From positions 58,902,125 through 58,966,124 of the forward strand of contig OZ007571.1 in NCBI GenBank assembly GCA_963931925.1: a stretch of 64,000 nt of DNA, in the 5' to 3' direction. The DNA is from Onchidella celtica. Its lineage: Eukaryota > Mollusca > Gastropoda > Systellommatophora > Onchidiidae. Every line of letters begins with the position of its first letter. Positions within the stretch are counted from its first letter, which is position 1. Shown here piece by piece: positions 47,779 to 59,491 of this stretch. The translations under genes were made by a program, and so were the position numbers. The notes beneath the pieces are model-generated. The model searched no databases. It saw only the letters and a list, made by a program, of their open reading frames with translations, and had not been told where the DNA came from.

Positions 47779-48702
47779 TGTTTACCTGTGGTCATTTTGA
47801 CATTGTGTATTCGTTATATCTAGTTGTTTTTCTGTTGTGCTAGGAATTCGTGCTGTTGTCTTTGTTCGTGGGATGAATGGAAATTTCATGATATGATTTA
47901 TGTATATTTATGAATATGTATTGATGTATGTATTTTTATGAATAGGTATTAATGTGTACTTAAATTTCTGCAGAGTGTGCGTGCCAGCCTGTAGAGGTCA
48001 AGCAGCCAGAGCTCCGAGGAAGGGGAGAAATTGAAATCAAGGGTGGAAGTTAAGTGAAAAATTTGTGCCCTGGATTGAGGGCTGTCTTTTCTTCTGTCTT
48101 TTTCCGCTGTTTTTCTGTTTTTGACGTAATCGATTATACGGGCGGTGGCGCGGGTTTGCTGTGTTGAACTTAGTTTATCCTTTTTTAAAAGGTGTGGGAA
48201 ACTTGGAACTTCGTTCATCACAGTGAACAGTTCTGTAGGGACCTGTATTTTTGTTTAGTTGTAGCGTCGATATCTTCTCTGTTCGGCAGGAAGACGTATT
48301 CTCTTGTCCCTCTTTCTACCTATCTGTAGATACGTTCTTTTTTTTCAGACTCTGTTCTTGTTTGTACCGTGTTGTGTAATCGGCGTAGTAGGTTGCATTT
48401 TTTTCCATTATAGTTTTTTTTTGTAGAAGCTTTGTCCTAGTCTGGTTCGTTGTCCTTGACGTACTTGTGGTCCTTCTACTGTATTTCTTCATTCTTGTCG
48501 TTCTATTTTCTTTTATAATTAATAGTGCTATACATTTTGTAGATATAGAATTAGTTGTGCTGTAAAGGTAAATTTCTGAATTGTATTCTGAACTGGGTAT
48601 TGTTATATCTGGTGTGATCTCAGGTCTCTGGTCGTATCGTTAGTGATCATACCGACAGGTTGGTCGTTCGCATAATAGATACCATAACCATAAATCTGTG
48701 AA

Positions 48703-51402
48703 ATGGCGGAACTCCAACAACTAATGAAGTTGGGTAAGGAACTTGGCCTGGAGGGAGAGGAGCTACGCGGCTGGATTAAAGAACAGCAGGCGGATTTGCG
48801 CGATGAGCGTGCTAAGGATAGAGAGCGAGAAAAAGAGGCTCAAGACCGACAGAGAGAAGAGGAGAGAGAGTTTAAGTTAAAGGAGTTAGAGGCTCAGCAA
48901 CAGGAAAGGGAGTTTAAGCAACAGGAAAGAGAGGCTAAGGCTCAGGAGCAGGAGAGGGAGATAAAGTTAAAGGAGATAGAAGCCCAAGAGCGGGAGATAG
49001 AGGCTAGGGATAAGCAACAGGAGAGAGAGGCGCGAATAAGAATCGCCGAGTTGGAAATCAATAAGAATGCGCCAACAGAAACAGTTGAGCGGCAGGTACA
49101 CAATAAAGGTGGTGTTAGGATTAAGCTCCCTACGTTCGACGACCGGAAGGACGACATAGACGCCTTCCTTTACAGGTTCGAGCTGAACGCACAATTGCAA
49201 TGGGGGGAAAATAAGGAATTATGGGCCACGTACCTGGCGTCGCTATTGCAGGGGCGAGCGTTAACATACTTTAAAGAGCTACAGCGCGAAGACGTGCAAG
49301 ATTACGATAAGCTGAAGGCTTTGCTGCTTCGCCGATTTGCGCGTACCGAGGAATATTTCCGGGAGCAGTTTAGGCGAGCACGTGCAGACACCAGGGAGGA
49401 CTTTGCTGCCTTCGTCGCGAGACTAACGGAGTATTTCGCGAACTGGGTAGACCTGGCGCAGGTGGGCGCGGATTTTGCTAAACTGAAAGACTTAATGATC
49501 CGTGACCAGCTGTACGCGTCGTGCCACAAAGATCTGGTGGCTTTCCTGAAAGAGAACGAACCCGCGACGGTGCAGGAGGCGTCTAAGTTGGCGGAGGCAT
49601 ACCGTACGGCGCATCCGTCCAAACCAGTCGCCAGGGCGTACGTCCAAGATGCTGGGTACGTCGCCGTTGTCGAGGGGTCGCCGGCAGGACTTAGGGACAG
49701 GTCGCGTCAGCGTGGTGCCTATAGTGGGCAAGCCCAGGGGCAGCATAGGGGCTATCACCAATCACCGGCATACGGATCCGGTAAGTTTGACCGAGCAGGA
49801 GGGCTAGGTCGCGGTAATGGCCGGGGGCGAGTTGTGACCTTTGCCGATGACCGACGGCATAGGGACTTTAGTTCCGGTCGCGATGGGTCACGGGGACCCA
49901 GGCCTAGTGCAGCACAGGGAGCGGAGTGTTGGACTTGCGGACGCGTGGGTCACTTTTCACGCGAGTGTAGGGCCGCGAAGTGTTGGAACTGCGGAAGAGC
50001 AGATCACATCAGCGTGAACTGCCCTGCAGGTAGGATAGCGGCGAACGTGGACAGTGGCTCCAGTCCAGGTTCCCCAAATAAATTTCATCATGCGGCTGCG
50101 TGTGTTACATCGGACAACGGAGGCGGACAGTATTCTAAGTGTCCCAGTTGTGAGAAGTTATTATCTTCCGGTGTTTTACCTTGTGGGAGAAAGATCCCCG
50201 TTATAAATTCATGTCATACAGGAGGTGGTCTTAGGGTTTATCCGGGGTTTGTTGGGGACGAACCGGTCTCGGTTTTACGAGATACAGGATCTACCGTTGT
50301 GGGAGTGCATAGGGATTGCATTCGGGATTCACAGCTTACAGGTGAGACTGTCCCGTGCATCCAATTTTCGGGGGCCATTGAGAAATTACCCATGGCAAGA
50401 ATAATGATAGATACACCTTTCCTTAGCGGGGAAGTCGAGGCAGTCGTTGGTTGTTTTCCAGGCGCCCAGCGCATTATTGGGAATGTATCACGGGTGGTTT
50501 CCCCTTCCGATGAGAACGTGCAAGCATGGTCGCAATCAAAAGGTATTGACTTTTGCGCCGCGGTCGAAACACGCCGACGGGTAGCTGATAAAGATAAGAT
50601 TAGACCTTTGGCTACGCCAGCGGTCAACCTAGATATCACGCCAGAGCGCTTGGCGAGATTACAAAGGGAGGACCCATCATTAAACCCATGTTTTGGGGAA
50701 GCGCGAACCGAGAAAACAAGGAGATATAAAAACGGGTCATCTTCTTTGTTTGTCCAGGGGGGCATTCTGTTCCGTATGTACGTCACAGTGGCTTCCGTTC
50801 AAAAGCAGGTCGTCGTGCCACGGTCGTTGATTGCTACAGTATTGCGTCTGGCCCATGATGTTCCATTAGCGGGTCATATGGGAAGTGCTAGAACCAAGCA
50901 GAGAGTTCTGAAAGATTTTTATTGGCCGTCAGTATACAGAGATGTACGGCTATATTGTAAGACGTGCAGTGCGTGCCAAAAGACGACGCATAAGGGTCAT
51001 ACACCCCAGGCCCCTCTTCAAAAGATCCCCACGGTTTCGGAACCGTTTAAAAAGGTTTCGATAGACCTTGTTGATTTAAGAGAAAGATTATCTTCAGCGC
51101 GCACTATAGCAGAAGAAGCGTCTAGTATCGCTTCAGCAAGAGCAAAGAACTATAAAGATAGAGGATCTAAACTGAGAATTTTTAAGCCAGGTGACAAGGT
51201 TCTGTTGTTGTTACCTACGGACCATAATAAGTTATTGATGACATGGAAAGGCCCTTATGTTATTGAGCGAGTTGTTTCAAAGGTAGATTACGCTATCCAC
51301 ATTGATGGAGCGAGTAAGGTTTTCCACGTTGATATGCTGCAGAGGTTTCATGAGAGATCAGAGTATCTGTATTCTCATACTGGTATTAAAGGACATACCT
51401 AA
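48703..51402 (+). CDS. Element 2 gag-protease-deleted integrase polyprotein, 899 aa
   Basis: An uninterrupted frame from ATG 48703. An N-terminal Glu/Arg/Gln-rich coiled coil (~residues 30-120) is followed by a capsid-like region (VRIKLPTFDDR... FAAFVARL), two CCHC knuckles (CWTCGRVGHFSREC and CWNCGRADHISVNC, ~residues 408-440), an aspartic protease site VLRDTGSTVV (~residue 525), the integrase H2C2 domain (AHDVPLAGHMG ... CKTCSACQ), and the first part of the core (SIDLV). A deletion then joins directly, still in frame, to the integrase C-terminal GPY/F-like module (FKPGDKVLLLLP, WKGPYVIERV). Gag and protease look intact; integrase lacks most of its catalytic core, so it cannot act in cis. 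No RT is fused in this frame. Confidence 0.88.
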   Translation: MAELQQLMKLGKELGLEGEELRGWIKEQQADLRDERAKDREREKEAQDRQREEEREFKLKELEAQQQEREFKQQEREAKAQEQEREIKLKEIEAQEREIEARDKQQEREARIRIAELEINKNAPTETVERQVHNKGGVRIKLPTFDDRKDDIDAFLYRFELNAQLQWGENKELWATYLASLLQGRALTYFKELQREDVQDYDKLKALLLRRFARTEEYFREQFRRARADTREDFAAFVARLTEYFANWVDLAQVGADFAKLKDLMIRDQLYASCHKDLVAFLKENEPATVQEASKLAEAYRTAHPSKPVARAYVQDAGYVAVVEGSPAGLRDRSRQRGAYSGQAQGQHRGYHQSPAYGSGKFDRAGGLGRGNGRGRVVTFADDRRHRDFSSGRDGSRGPRPSAAQGAECWTCGRVGHFSRECRAAKCWNCGRADHISVNCPAGRIAANVDSGSSPGSPNKFHHAAACVTSDNGGGQYSKCPSCEKLLSSGVLPCGRKIPVINSCHTGGGLRVYPGFVGDEPVSVLRDTGSTVVGVHRDCIRDSQLTGETVPCIQFSGAIEKLPMARIMIDTPFLSGEVEAVVGCFPGAQRIIGNVSRVVSPSDENVQAWSQSKGIDFCAAVETRRRVADKDKIRPLATPAVNLDITPERLARLQREDPSLNPCFGEARTEKTRRYKNGSSSLFVQGGILFRMYVTVASVQKQVVVPRSLIATVLRLAHDVPLAGHMGSARTKQRVLKDFYWPSVYRDVRLYCKTCSACQKTTHKGHTPQAPLQKIPTVSEPFKKVSIDLVDLRERLSSARTIAEEASSIASARAKNYKDRGSKLRIFKPGDKVLLLLPTDHNKLLMTWKGPYVIERVVSKVDYAIHIDGASKVFHVDMLQRFHERSEYLYSHTGIKGHT

Positions 51403-52213
51403 TGTCGTGTCATTCTTTGACGATATAGCATGTCATACGTCGACATGGTCTGATCATATTCAGACACTAACATTAATTTTTCAACGATTACGTCATTTTG
51501 GGTTAACTGCTAAACCCGCAAAGATGGATTTGGCATGTCCAGAGATAGTATTCTTAGGACATATTGTGGGTAGAGGTGTTCAGAGACCTGAAGAAACAAA
51601 AATTGACAAGTTAGTAGGGTTGCAAATCCCTAAAACAAAGAAACAAGTCAGAAGCTTAGTGGGAATTTTAAATTATTACAGAAAGTTCATTCCAAATTTT
51701 TCCTCCTTGTCATCTTCTCTTACTGACCTTACTAAGAAGGGACAACCCGATAAGGTCCAGTGGACGTCTGAATGTCAGACATCATTTGATAATTTGGTGA
51801 CAGCATTATCATCGTCACCCATTTTGATATTACCCGATTTTCGATCTAATTTTATTCTCAGAACGGATACGTCGGACTCTGGTGTCGGCGCTTGTCTTCT
51901 ACAGGAGAAGAACGAATGTCTCCATCCTGTATGTTATGTCAGTAGGAAGTTATTGCAGAGAGAAAGAAAGTATTCTGTGATAGAGCGTGAGTGTCTTGCC
52001 ATTGTCTGGTCCGTCCAGAAACTAGGACGTTATCTCATGGGACGAGAATTTTGTATCCAGACAGACCACAAGCCACTGACATTTTTGTCGAAGAATCGTT
52101 CGTCCAGCCCACGCTTGTCTAGATGGGCATTGGCTTTGCAGCCGTATACCTTCGTTATTCAACCAATTCCAGGAACCAGCAATCATATCGCCGACTACCT
52201 TAGTCGAGCCTAG
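51383..52213 (+). pseudogene. Element 2 RT (C-terminal half) and RNase H
   Basis: Begins abruptly at VLKDIPNVV, just before the RT catalytic FFDD box (~51418). It continues through the RT thumb (VFLGHIVG, GILNYYRKFIPNF) and RNase H (LRTDTSDSGVGACLL, ERECLAIVW, QTDHKPL, ADYLSRA-stop). The N-terminal half of RT is missing. The junction overlaps the end of the gag-pol frame, in another phase. It is near-identical to the element 3 frame, which shows what was lost. Confidence 0.88.
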
Positions 52214-52557
52214 GGGAAGAATTCAGGAGCTTATACATCAGAGGACAGGAACATTGACAGGATCTGTGTGAATGAGTCGACTTTAAAATATTGACATTAT
52301 AAATATGATATGAAGAATGGTTGATAGGTTGATTGGTTTTTGATTCTGTATTAAGTATGGTGGTTATTTAGCTATTCATGATGTGACACATATATGCATA
52401 TTTCAGACCATATTGATCCCCATATTTTCCCCTGATTTCGGTGTTCTATATACTAGGGGAACTGCTAGGTCAGTTTTTTTTTGGTGTAGGTATTGCTCAC
52501 GCTCACTCGTTGACAGTCATCTTGATGCGATTTGAAATTAATTGCATTAATTTTTTT

Positions 52558-52571
52558 GGGGTGGGGGATGA
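52558..52571 (+). promoter_or_regulatory. Polypurine tract of element 2
   Basis: GGGGTGGGGGATGA directly abuts the 3' LTR. The same tract abuts the element 3 LTR on the other strand. Confidence 0.75.
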
Positions 52572-53849
52572 TGTCACGAGTGGAGTGAGTGCAATTAAGG
52601 GGATTGCTACAGAGCGGGTGTAGAATAAGAAGAGCTCACGACAGACGGATAGGAAAAGACGTGAAAGGGGAAGAGTAAAAATAACTCATGCAGACAAGTG
52701 GGAAAAGCGTGCGTGTATGAGTGGTGTGGAAGTCTGAATGAGGCGAAAGCGCTGGATTACTATCACTGCAAGTTAGAAGGTCCTATGGAGCGGACCTGTG
52801 AATAAGAGCCCATCGGGCGGACATAAGGGAAGCAGTCGAGAAGACTAGTGAGACAGTCTTTCCAGTAATGACTGGTATGTAGAATGTGGATTGATTATTA
52901 TGATTGATGTATTATATTATATTCGTCCATTACCATGATGTGAATAAGTATATGTGAGGAATGTGGAAGTCCTTGATATTGGATATAGCAATGTGCGCCA
53001 CGAGCGATAGATGAAAGTGAGTTCATGGATTTGTAGCGCGAGTGAGTAGTGTGTACTCCGATGGAGGTGTGTTACCGTCAGATGTGTGGTGAGTGAAAGG
53101 TGAACTAGTGTGTGTACGTTTCATGGGTTGTAAGGAGAGGTGGAGTGAATAGAAATGGTAGGGTATTATACCAATGTAATGTTATTCTTGTAGGTGTCGG
53201 GGACGGGCCGCAGAGCCACCTCGATGAGCACAGGGGATAGGCCAGCATAGGGCCGGAGGCCACACATAGGCCAGAAATGAGGCTGTCAGTGCAGGACAGT
53301 AGAGGCACATAAAGTCGTGGCAGTCAGGCCACGGACAGGGACGTAGATATGAGAGTGAATGAGATACTATATTGTTGCCATGTTGATAGGCTAGTGAACT
53401 GATACTATGTTGTTGCCATGTTGATAGGCTAGTGAACTGATACTATGTTGTTGCCATGTTGATGGCTATGGAAATAATAATGTGTTATTGCCCTGCTGAG
53501 GTGCGAGGGGAATGCTAAGGTGTATGACAATAGGAAGGTGATATTGAGAGACTGCGGTGCCAGTAAATTATTAATGTGCTATTAAGACCCTGAGGGGAGA
53601 GGCTGAGGCCGAAGTGCCTTTAGGAGTAACTACCGGATTGTGGATCCGAGGGAGAGTGTGTGTGAGAATAAGGCCGTTGTACGGCAGTGCATTTCAATAA
53701 TATAATGTATGTAATTGCGCTATTATATGTATAATTATGTTTAATAAATGTGTGAGTCTGATGGATTGTTCTGTTAAGTGTTAACTTGTTTGTTCGTGAT
53801 TGTTGTCCTGTCATAACTTATTACATCTCCCAGTCTGGGATTTGTGACA
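52572..53849 (+). repeat. 3' LTR of element 2
   Basis: Constant offset of 6,108 bp from the 5' LTR. The AATAAA and the ~38-bp subrepeats are conserved. Confidence 0.95.
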
Positions 53850-54887
53850 ACAGGGCCCTCGTAACATCACTATAGACCCTTGGGCAGATTCTTTTGTAAT
53901 GCGCAGGATTTTTTTTTTCCTGTTTGGAAAACCAGTGTGGCTCAGGATGCTTGTGGAGAAAAGAGTAATTTCAGACGTGGTCGAGCGTCTGCGGACATAA
54001 ACAGTACTGCCGCCGACCAGAGCGGACAAAGCTCCCATGTATGACCCCTGGTGATCTCGTCACGGTCGGACGATGGCGGCCGCGAACGTTACTGTAGGTG
54101 GTGACCTGCAAATGGTACGAGGGGGATGGGGGGGGGGTGGGTGGGTGGGGAGTTCGCCTTCAATTTTATGGATCCTTAGAATTGGGTCCAATGAATGTCC
54201 TGCTTGAATGTAGCTCAGGACAACTTAGAATAGACTGGTTCTAACATTAACTCAGTCCAGTCGCTCATGTGCGTCTCTGTTGTGTGGTCTTCGCGTCGCA
54301 GTCGTGTTACTGTCGCGTCCCATTTCTTTCTTTAAATGTAGGCGAATGAATGGTGTGCGCACACATGTGAGACACTGGCTCATAACTAGTCAATGGGAAC
54401 ATGAACAAAGATACGACATCACACCACATTTGTACGCTTAGCGCTGGAGCTATGTGGGATAAACTTAACAACCATTAAAAGAAAACACACACACACAAAC
54501 ACACACACACACAAACACAAGCACGAAATATAACAATATGAAGGACAGTTGTCACTTTTCTTCAGGCATATATAATGGAAAATTATTCACTGGAAATCAG
54601 CGCAAAAAGCACAGGCAAAGGGAAAAAATGCAGCTATATTTCGTAGATCAGCCAAGTCACGGCTGCGGTACTGGTAAGACTAAGTGACTAAATAACAGGG
54701 AATACCTTCTCCAACAAAATTTTTAATAATGTTACATAATTATGAAGTACAACAGATCAGGATTAGAGACTTTGTCAAAGGCGCTACGAAGCGGTAAGTT
54801 GGAGAGGGGTATGTGGGGGAGGAGGGGGAGGTGACTTGAAGTCGGCCTGATGTAATACAAAGACTGGTACAATTATTTGCTTTTCAC

Positions 54888-54984
54888 CTGTCGTATTTCA
54901 GCCAATGTCTGAAAAATGTAGGCCGTGACAGTCACCAGCCCATGGGCACGGTGTATTCTGTCAATACTGAAAATGTCCCACTCA
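54888..54984 (-). CDS. Candidate internal exon, unknown gene
   Basis: Bounded by a good acceptor (ATTTTATTGCAG) and a donor CAG|GTGAAA. One frame (phase 1 in, phase 0 out) is open for 32 codons with a natural-looking sequence (IFSIDRIHRAHGLVTV... IFQTLAEIRQ). Its entry phase fits the exit phase of the candidate first exon at 60688-60585. No family recognised. Confidence 0.28.
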
Positions 54985-56348
54985 CTGCAATAAAATTTTA
55001 TCAAGGCGCTGACTGCGATCCAATTTTTCAGAGCCTTCACATGTTGCCTGCTTGCCAACTACGTGTCATCGATCGCTCAGACTTTCCATCGGACAGGTTA
55101 AAAAGCCCGGTAACCACCATAGGGCGACACACATTTGAGTCCAGAGCAGACAGGTAAGAGATGAATACTGAATACAATGTGTATTTAGGTTGTGTTAGAT
55201 GTTGAGTGCTCACTGCATGCTGTTTATACCAATGTTTGAAAATTGGAGCCAGTTCAGACACTTTGTATTATCGTGCTAGTATAAGTGGACAAGGTACGCC
55301 CATGCATGAAAATTAATGTAGAGAAGCTTTGTAATTGATCCATCGAAATCTGAGTCATTTTTCTTTTTTTTTTTTTATTTGCTTATTAATTTATTGGTGT
55401 ATTCATTTTGTTCTACTGTCTCGCATAATTGTATTTGATTTATTTATTTGTTTATTGTATTGTATTGTATATGATCTACATCTCATATAATGCCAATATA
55501 TTTGTTTATTCGTTTAGTTAGTTATCATTTAAATGTTATTGCGCTGTCCCTCCCGAAAATCTGTCTCCCATAACCATAGTGTGATAAGAAACAAAAAAGT
55601 ACCTGTTTCTTTTCAAGTGTCCTTTATAAAATAATGAAATAGGGAAGTTAATAAGAACGTATATCTAACCCCCCCCCCCCCAAAGGATCTGTTCACGTAT
55701 TTGAAAATTATAAGGTGTGAAGTTTTATCAGTTATACCTCTTGTTCACAGGGAAGAAAAAACATCGAATCTATCTTACATAATAATTAAAAAAAAAACAA
55801 CTCAGGTGACTTTTAACAAGCCCTGCCACCGCTCACACCTACAGCTGGGAATGGCCTGAAATTTTGCCGGTGCCTTCTTTTCGGCCCGCAGAAGGTTCCT
55901 TTTCAGATTTGGAGACTTGAATGTTGAAATGATGGGGAAGTATTTTGTTGTTGTTGTTGTTGTTGTTAATTTGCTTTGTATCGCTAATTTTGGCCCCCGA
56001 TCCTTTCTTTTCCACGAACGAATGAGCCCATGACGTTATCACTAGACCATCCGCAATGTTTTGTTAGATACCTGAATCACGCATTAACCATTTTTTCAGT
56101 ACCATCCTGTCCATTTGTTTTACTATTATGCACCCCTATTGCCAGGTACCCGCTGAATTCAAGTCAGGTGTATTTCTGTGCATGAATACCATTTCATATA
56201 TTAGCTCTTTGGCCTCTTGGGGGGAGGGGGGGGGGTCAAAACGTGCTGAGAACAAAGCCAGAGTGAAATAATGGAATGCGCGTTTTTGTTAAGCAAACTA
56301 AACTGACGGTAACAGGAAATTGTAGACTTGAGTCAAAGTTAATATTTC

Positions 56349-56588
56349 CTAAGTCTTTGAGTCAGCTTCCACTTCTTTTTCTTTTCCATGGTACTCTTTT
56401 CTGCTGTTCTTTTTGGTTGAACGAATAAAAGTTATAGACTCAATAGAGCTGCTGAAAAATGTCTTTACAGTTGAGATTATGGGCATCATGGTCCACAGTC
56501 CAGATTCAACAACTGCTGCTGGCTCCTTCCATGTCTTTAACACAACGCAGACTTGCAAAAGATGAAGGCGAAAAGTAGCCAATTTCAA
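56349..56588 (-). CDS. Candidate terminal exon, unknown gene
   Basis: An open minus-strand frame ending in TAG. A pyrimidine-rich stretch with TTTTGCAAG could be an acceptor near 56560. The product has a hydrophobic part (GLWTMMPIISTVKTFF) and a charged tail (KEYHGKEKEVEADSKT). Composition is more protein-like than neighbouring frames, but no family is recognised. Confidence 0.2.
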   Translation of the reverse strand: MKLATFRLHLLQVCVVLKTWKEPAAVVESGLWTMMPIISTVKTFFSSSIESITFIRSTKKNSRKEYHGKEKEVEADSKT

Positions 56589-59419
56589 TATTCGAGATAA
56601 TCCTCAGCTTCCAGTAAAGTACACCGGCCTTCGCCATGTGGCTTTGTGGGACTTTGCTCCCAAATTGTTGGGATTCTGAATTTTATACATTGGCACAGAA
56701 CTTCAGACACACGCCTTTTCCTGGCCGAAGCACTTTGAAAAATTCTACAGTACCGACTTGTCAACAACAAAGATCTATCCTCTTGGTCTGCCAACCGTGC
56801 CTCTTGCCTACCTCCAGTCCCCTCCAATTGTATACGTTAGTCTTCTTCCTCTACCGGCGAAGTTTGCCCATTTAAAAGCAGTAATTAAGTACTCTGGGCA
56901 CTTTGCATCTCACCTGACAACATGAAGGTTTATATACCGAAAGCTTGATTTGTCTTCCCTTATCCTTTGCGTTTTGTGTGCGTGTGTGTGTGTGTGTTTG
57001 TTTGTTTGTTTGTTGTTTCGGTATTTTTTCTTACGGGAGACTTCGCTACTACATGGAACTTGTTTTCTTTTTGCCATATTTTGACTATCAGGTTGCAGTA
57101 TCAACACTGCCCCTCTTGCAGCACAAGATGCCATAATGAACAGAGGCAGTTTGTTTACCTGTCTGCATAATTATCTAATGTTTGAATCAGAATTATTCAT
57201 TTTTACATGGGCGGTTAATATGTCAGCATTGAACATTTCGGTAAGCGTGGCGTGCCTAACCAAGCTGACGTCATGGGCGTTTGTTGGTTGACGATGGAAA
57301 TTCGCGACATGTCAGTTCTTGAGAAAACAACAACAACAACAACACCTCGGTATAATTTCTGAATTTCTCTCCTAACCTTCAGTGTACAACACTTTTGACC
57401 TCGCAAATGAGGAGTGCGCACAGGACTGAAACGCTGCCATATGCGCCATGGAATTTTTTGGAATCGATGTGAATTATTTTGAGTGGCCCAGTGACAATCC
57501 TGTGGTCAATATTCCTGTCATATAAAGTTCCCCCATACCACCCTTTCTTTTAATCACTATTTCCAAACGAATATAAATGTACCTTTTCTTAGTCTCTCAC
57601 TTATCAAGTCATTACCTGATTGAAAGCCATGTGCTACTAGAAACCCACAGCCTGCAACTTTTGTTTTTGCCAAATGAGTAAAAAGGTTTTTTGTTTTCTT
57701 TTTGTCGTTTGAAAAGATTTTATCACTATTTCTGATTTAAAAGCAAACATGGGAAAATAAATAACTATGTAACTAGCACAACAAATGTCAGACGTAGTGA
57801 TCGCTTAATTAAACTTACGATCACCATGCTATAGTTCTGTAATAATGTTTGTCGCTAAAATCACCCACAATGATTCCAAGTACGCCCAGGCAGAGTTTCA
57901 TGCTTTATACTAAAAGTGCAGGCGATGACACTTTCCACCGTCTTACTCACTCGACTAGTAGAATAAACTGAAGACACGGAATTCAACAACAACTGAGAAA
58001 GGATGAGAAAGGCTAGTCACCTGCTGATGTAGCGAGAAAAACCGTTTCATTAAAGTTAATGTCAGGAACAGCATTTTAATACCAAGGCAGAGAATAGTGC
58101 CATTTTTTCACTTCAGTGTAAGCAAATAATTCTATCAGCGCCCTGGACTAGTGACAGATCACTGTGCTCCGAGCTCATAATATTTGCTTTGGCCTCCCCC
58201 CCCCCCCCCTTATGTTGTAACCTAATTTCCAATGCAGCTGTACATGAATTAAAGATTTTACCCCCCCCCTCCCTTCCTCTTCCCTCCCATCCTACGCCCG
58301 AGGCCAGCTGCACATCATGGCACCCTCCTCCCCCCACCCCCTCCCCCAAAAATGCTCTGCCATAGAAAATGTGACCAGTTCAGGCCATCTAGTACGCTAT
58401 GGTTCAGGCCCATCCTGCGCCTTGCCCGCGTTTTTTTGTATTATGGCGTTCCTCTGGGAAAAACGTGGTGTTGAATCCCATGGGATCAAAATAAGTCACT
58501 TAAATAGGTCCAAAACAAAACTGTAAAAATTCGTGCACATGAAACATTTCTTATGCAGAATTAACACCACATCGGCACATTCTTTTATACATACAAGTAA
58601 CCAGTATAAAACATCTATAAAACAAAACGAGCAAAAAAAAAAAAAAAAATGCAGCAAACAGGGAAGCTGAGGGTTCAGTCATAAGAAACAAAAAAAAAAA
58701 AAAACAAGAAACAAAAAACGTGCTTCCACGGAGTAAATAAAGGCCATATAGCACATTTTTTTTAGGCGCACAAGAAACCATTTCTCTGAACATTTATTTA
58801 AAAAGAAAAAAATACAATCTAGTCAGACACTTCTAGTAGTTCTAGCTGAAGTCTTTCGTTCTTAAGAGAAGCTCAAGGCATGGAGTTTTTCGCGTATTGC
58901 ATGCTACCTGCCATTGAATAGTCGAGAACAGGCAAGGGCAACCATTCTTAATGTCAGGCCCAGGCCTGAAAGATGTAAGGATATGGAGGGCTGGATATTC
59001 ATATTCAAACCCTTCTGCAAATGGCATGTTATTTATTTTTGGATGTTGATATTTACGGGAAAAAAATTCTTGTTTGATTTGAGCTCAGCGGTGCATTTGT
59101 GTGTTATAAATAGATATTTTTTTTAGTTCAATCACCGGTGTATCAAAGAATTTTCAGTCAACCTCTGGAGGCAGCCGAAATTGTTTTGCGGGCCGGATCA
59201 GGCCGGCGGGCTTTAGGTTGCCCATGTCTCTGGTCTAGACTATGTCATAAAAAGTATCTTTATTAGGTAAATGGAATTGCACTTGCATTTCATATTATTT
59301 TGGTCAGTAAAACAGAGCGTATGATTTTCTTTTCTTGTGTGTCTGTTGTTGTTTTTTGTTGTTGTTGTTGTAATGTGACTCTTATTTCTTTTTGCCTTGG
59401 GTGGCCTTTTCTTTTCCAG

Positions 59420-59491
59420 TACTGGTCCATGACATTGCCTAAAAATAAAGTTAACGAGAGATGGATTCGGTATATAAACAGTATGAAATAA
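59420..59491 (+). CDS. Candidate terminal exon, unknown gene
   Basis: A strong acceptor (CCTTTTCTTTTCCAG) is followed by 23 codons and TAA (YWSMTLPKNKVNERWIRYIN...). I found no upstream exon. It could be chance. Confidence 0.2.
   Translation, partial: YWSMTLPKNKVNERWIRYINSMK

Larger units (their letters stand above)
46464..53849 (+). mobile_element. LTR retrotransposon element 2 (Ty3/gypsy, Gmr1-like order), internally deleted
   Basis: LTRs of 1,278 bp (46464-47741, 52572-53849), TG...CA, with the 5-bp target duplication ACAGG at 46459-46463 and 53850-53854. Order inside: duplicated tRNA-Pro-like primer site, ~0.9 kb leader, gag, protease, integrase lacking most of its core, second half of RT, RNase H, ~360 bp, 3' LTR. 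Integrase is upstream of RT. The LTRs differ at 4 sites by eye, all transitions, with no indels, so insertion is recent. Confidence 0.95.
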
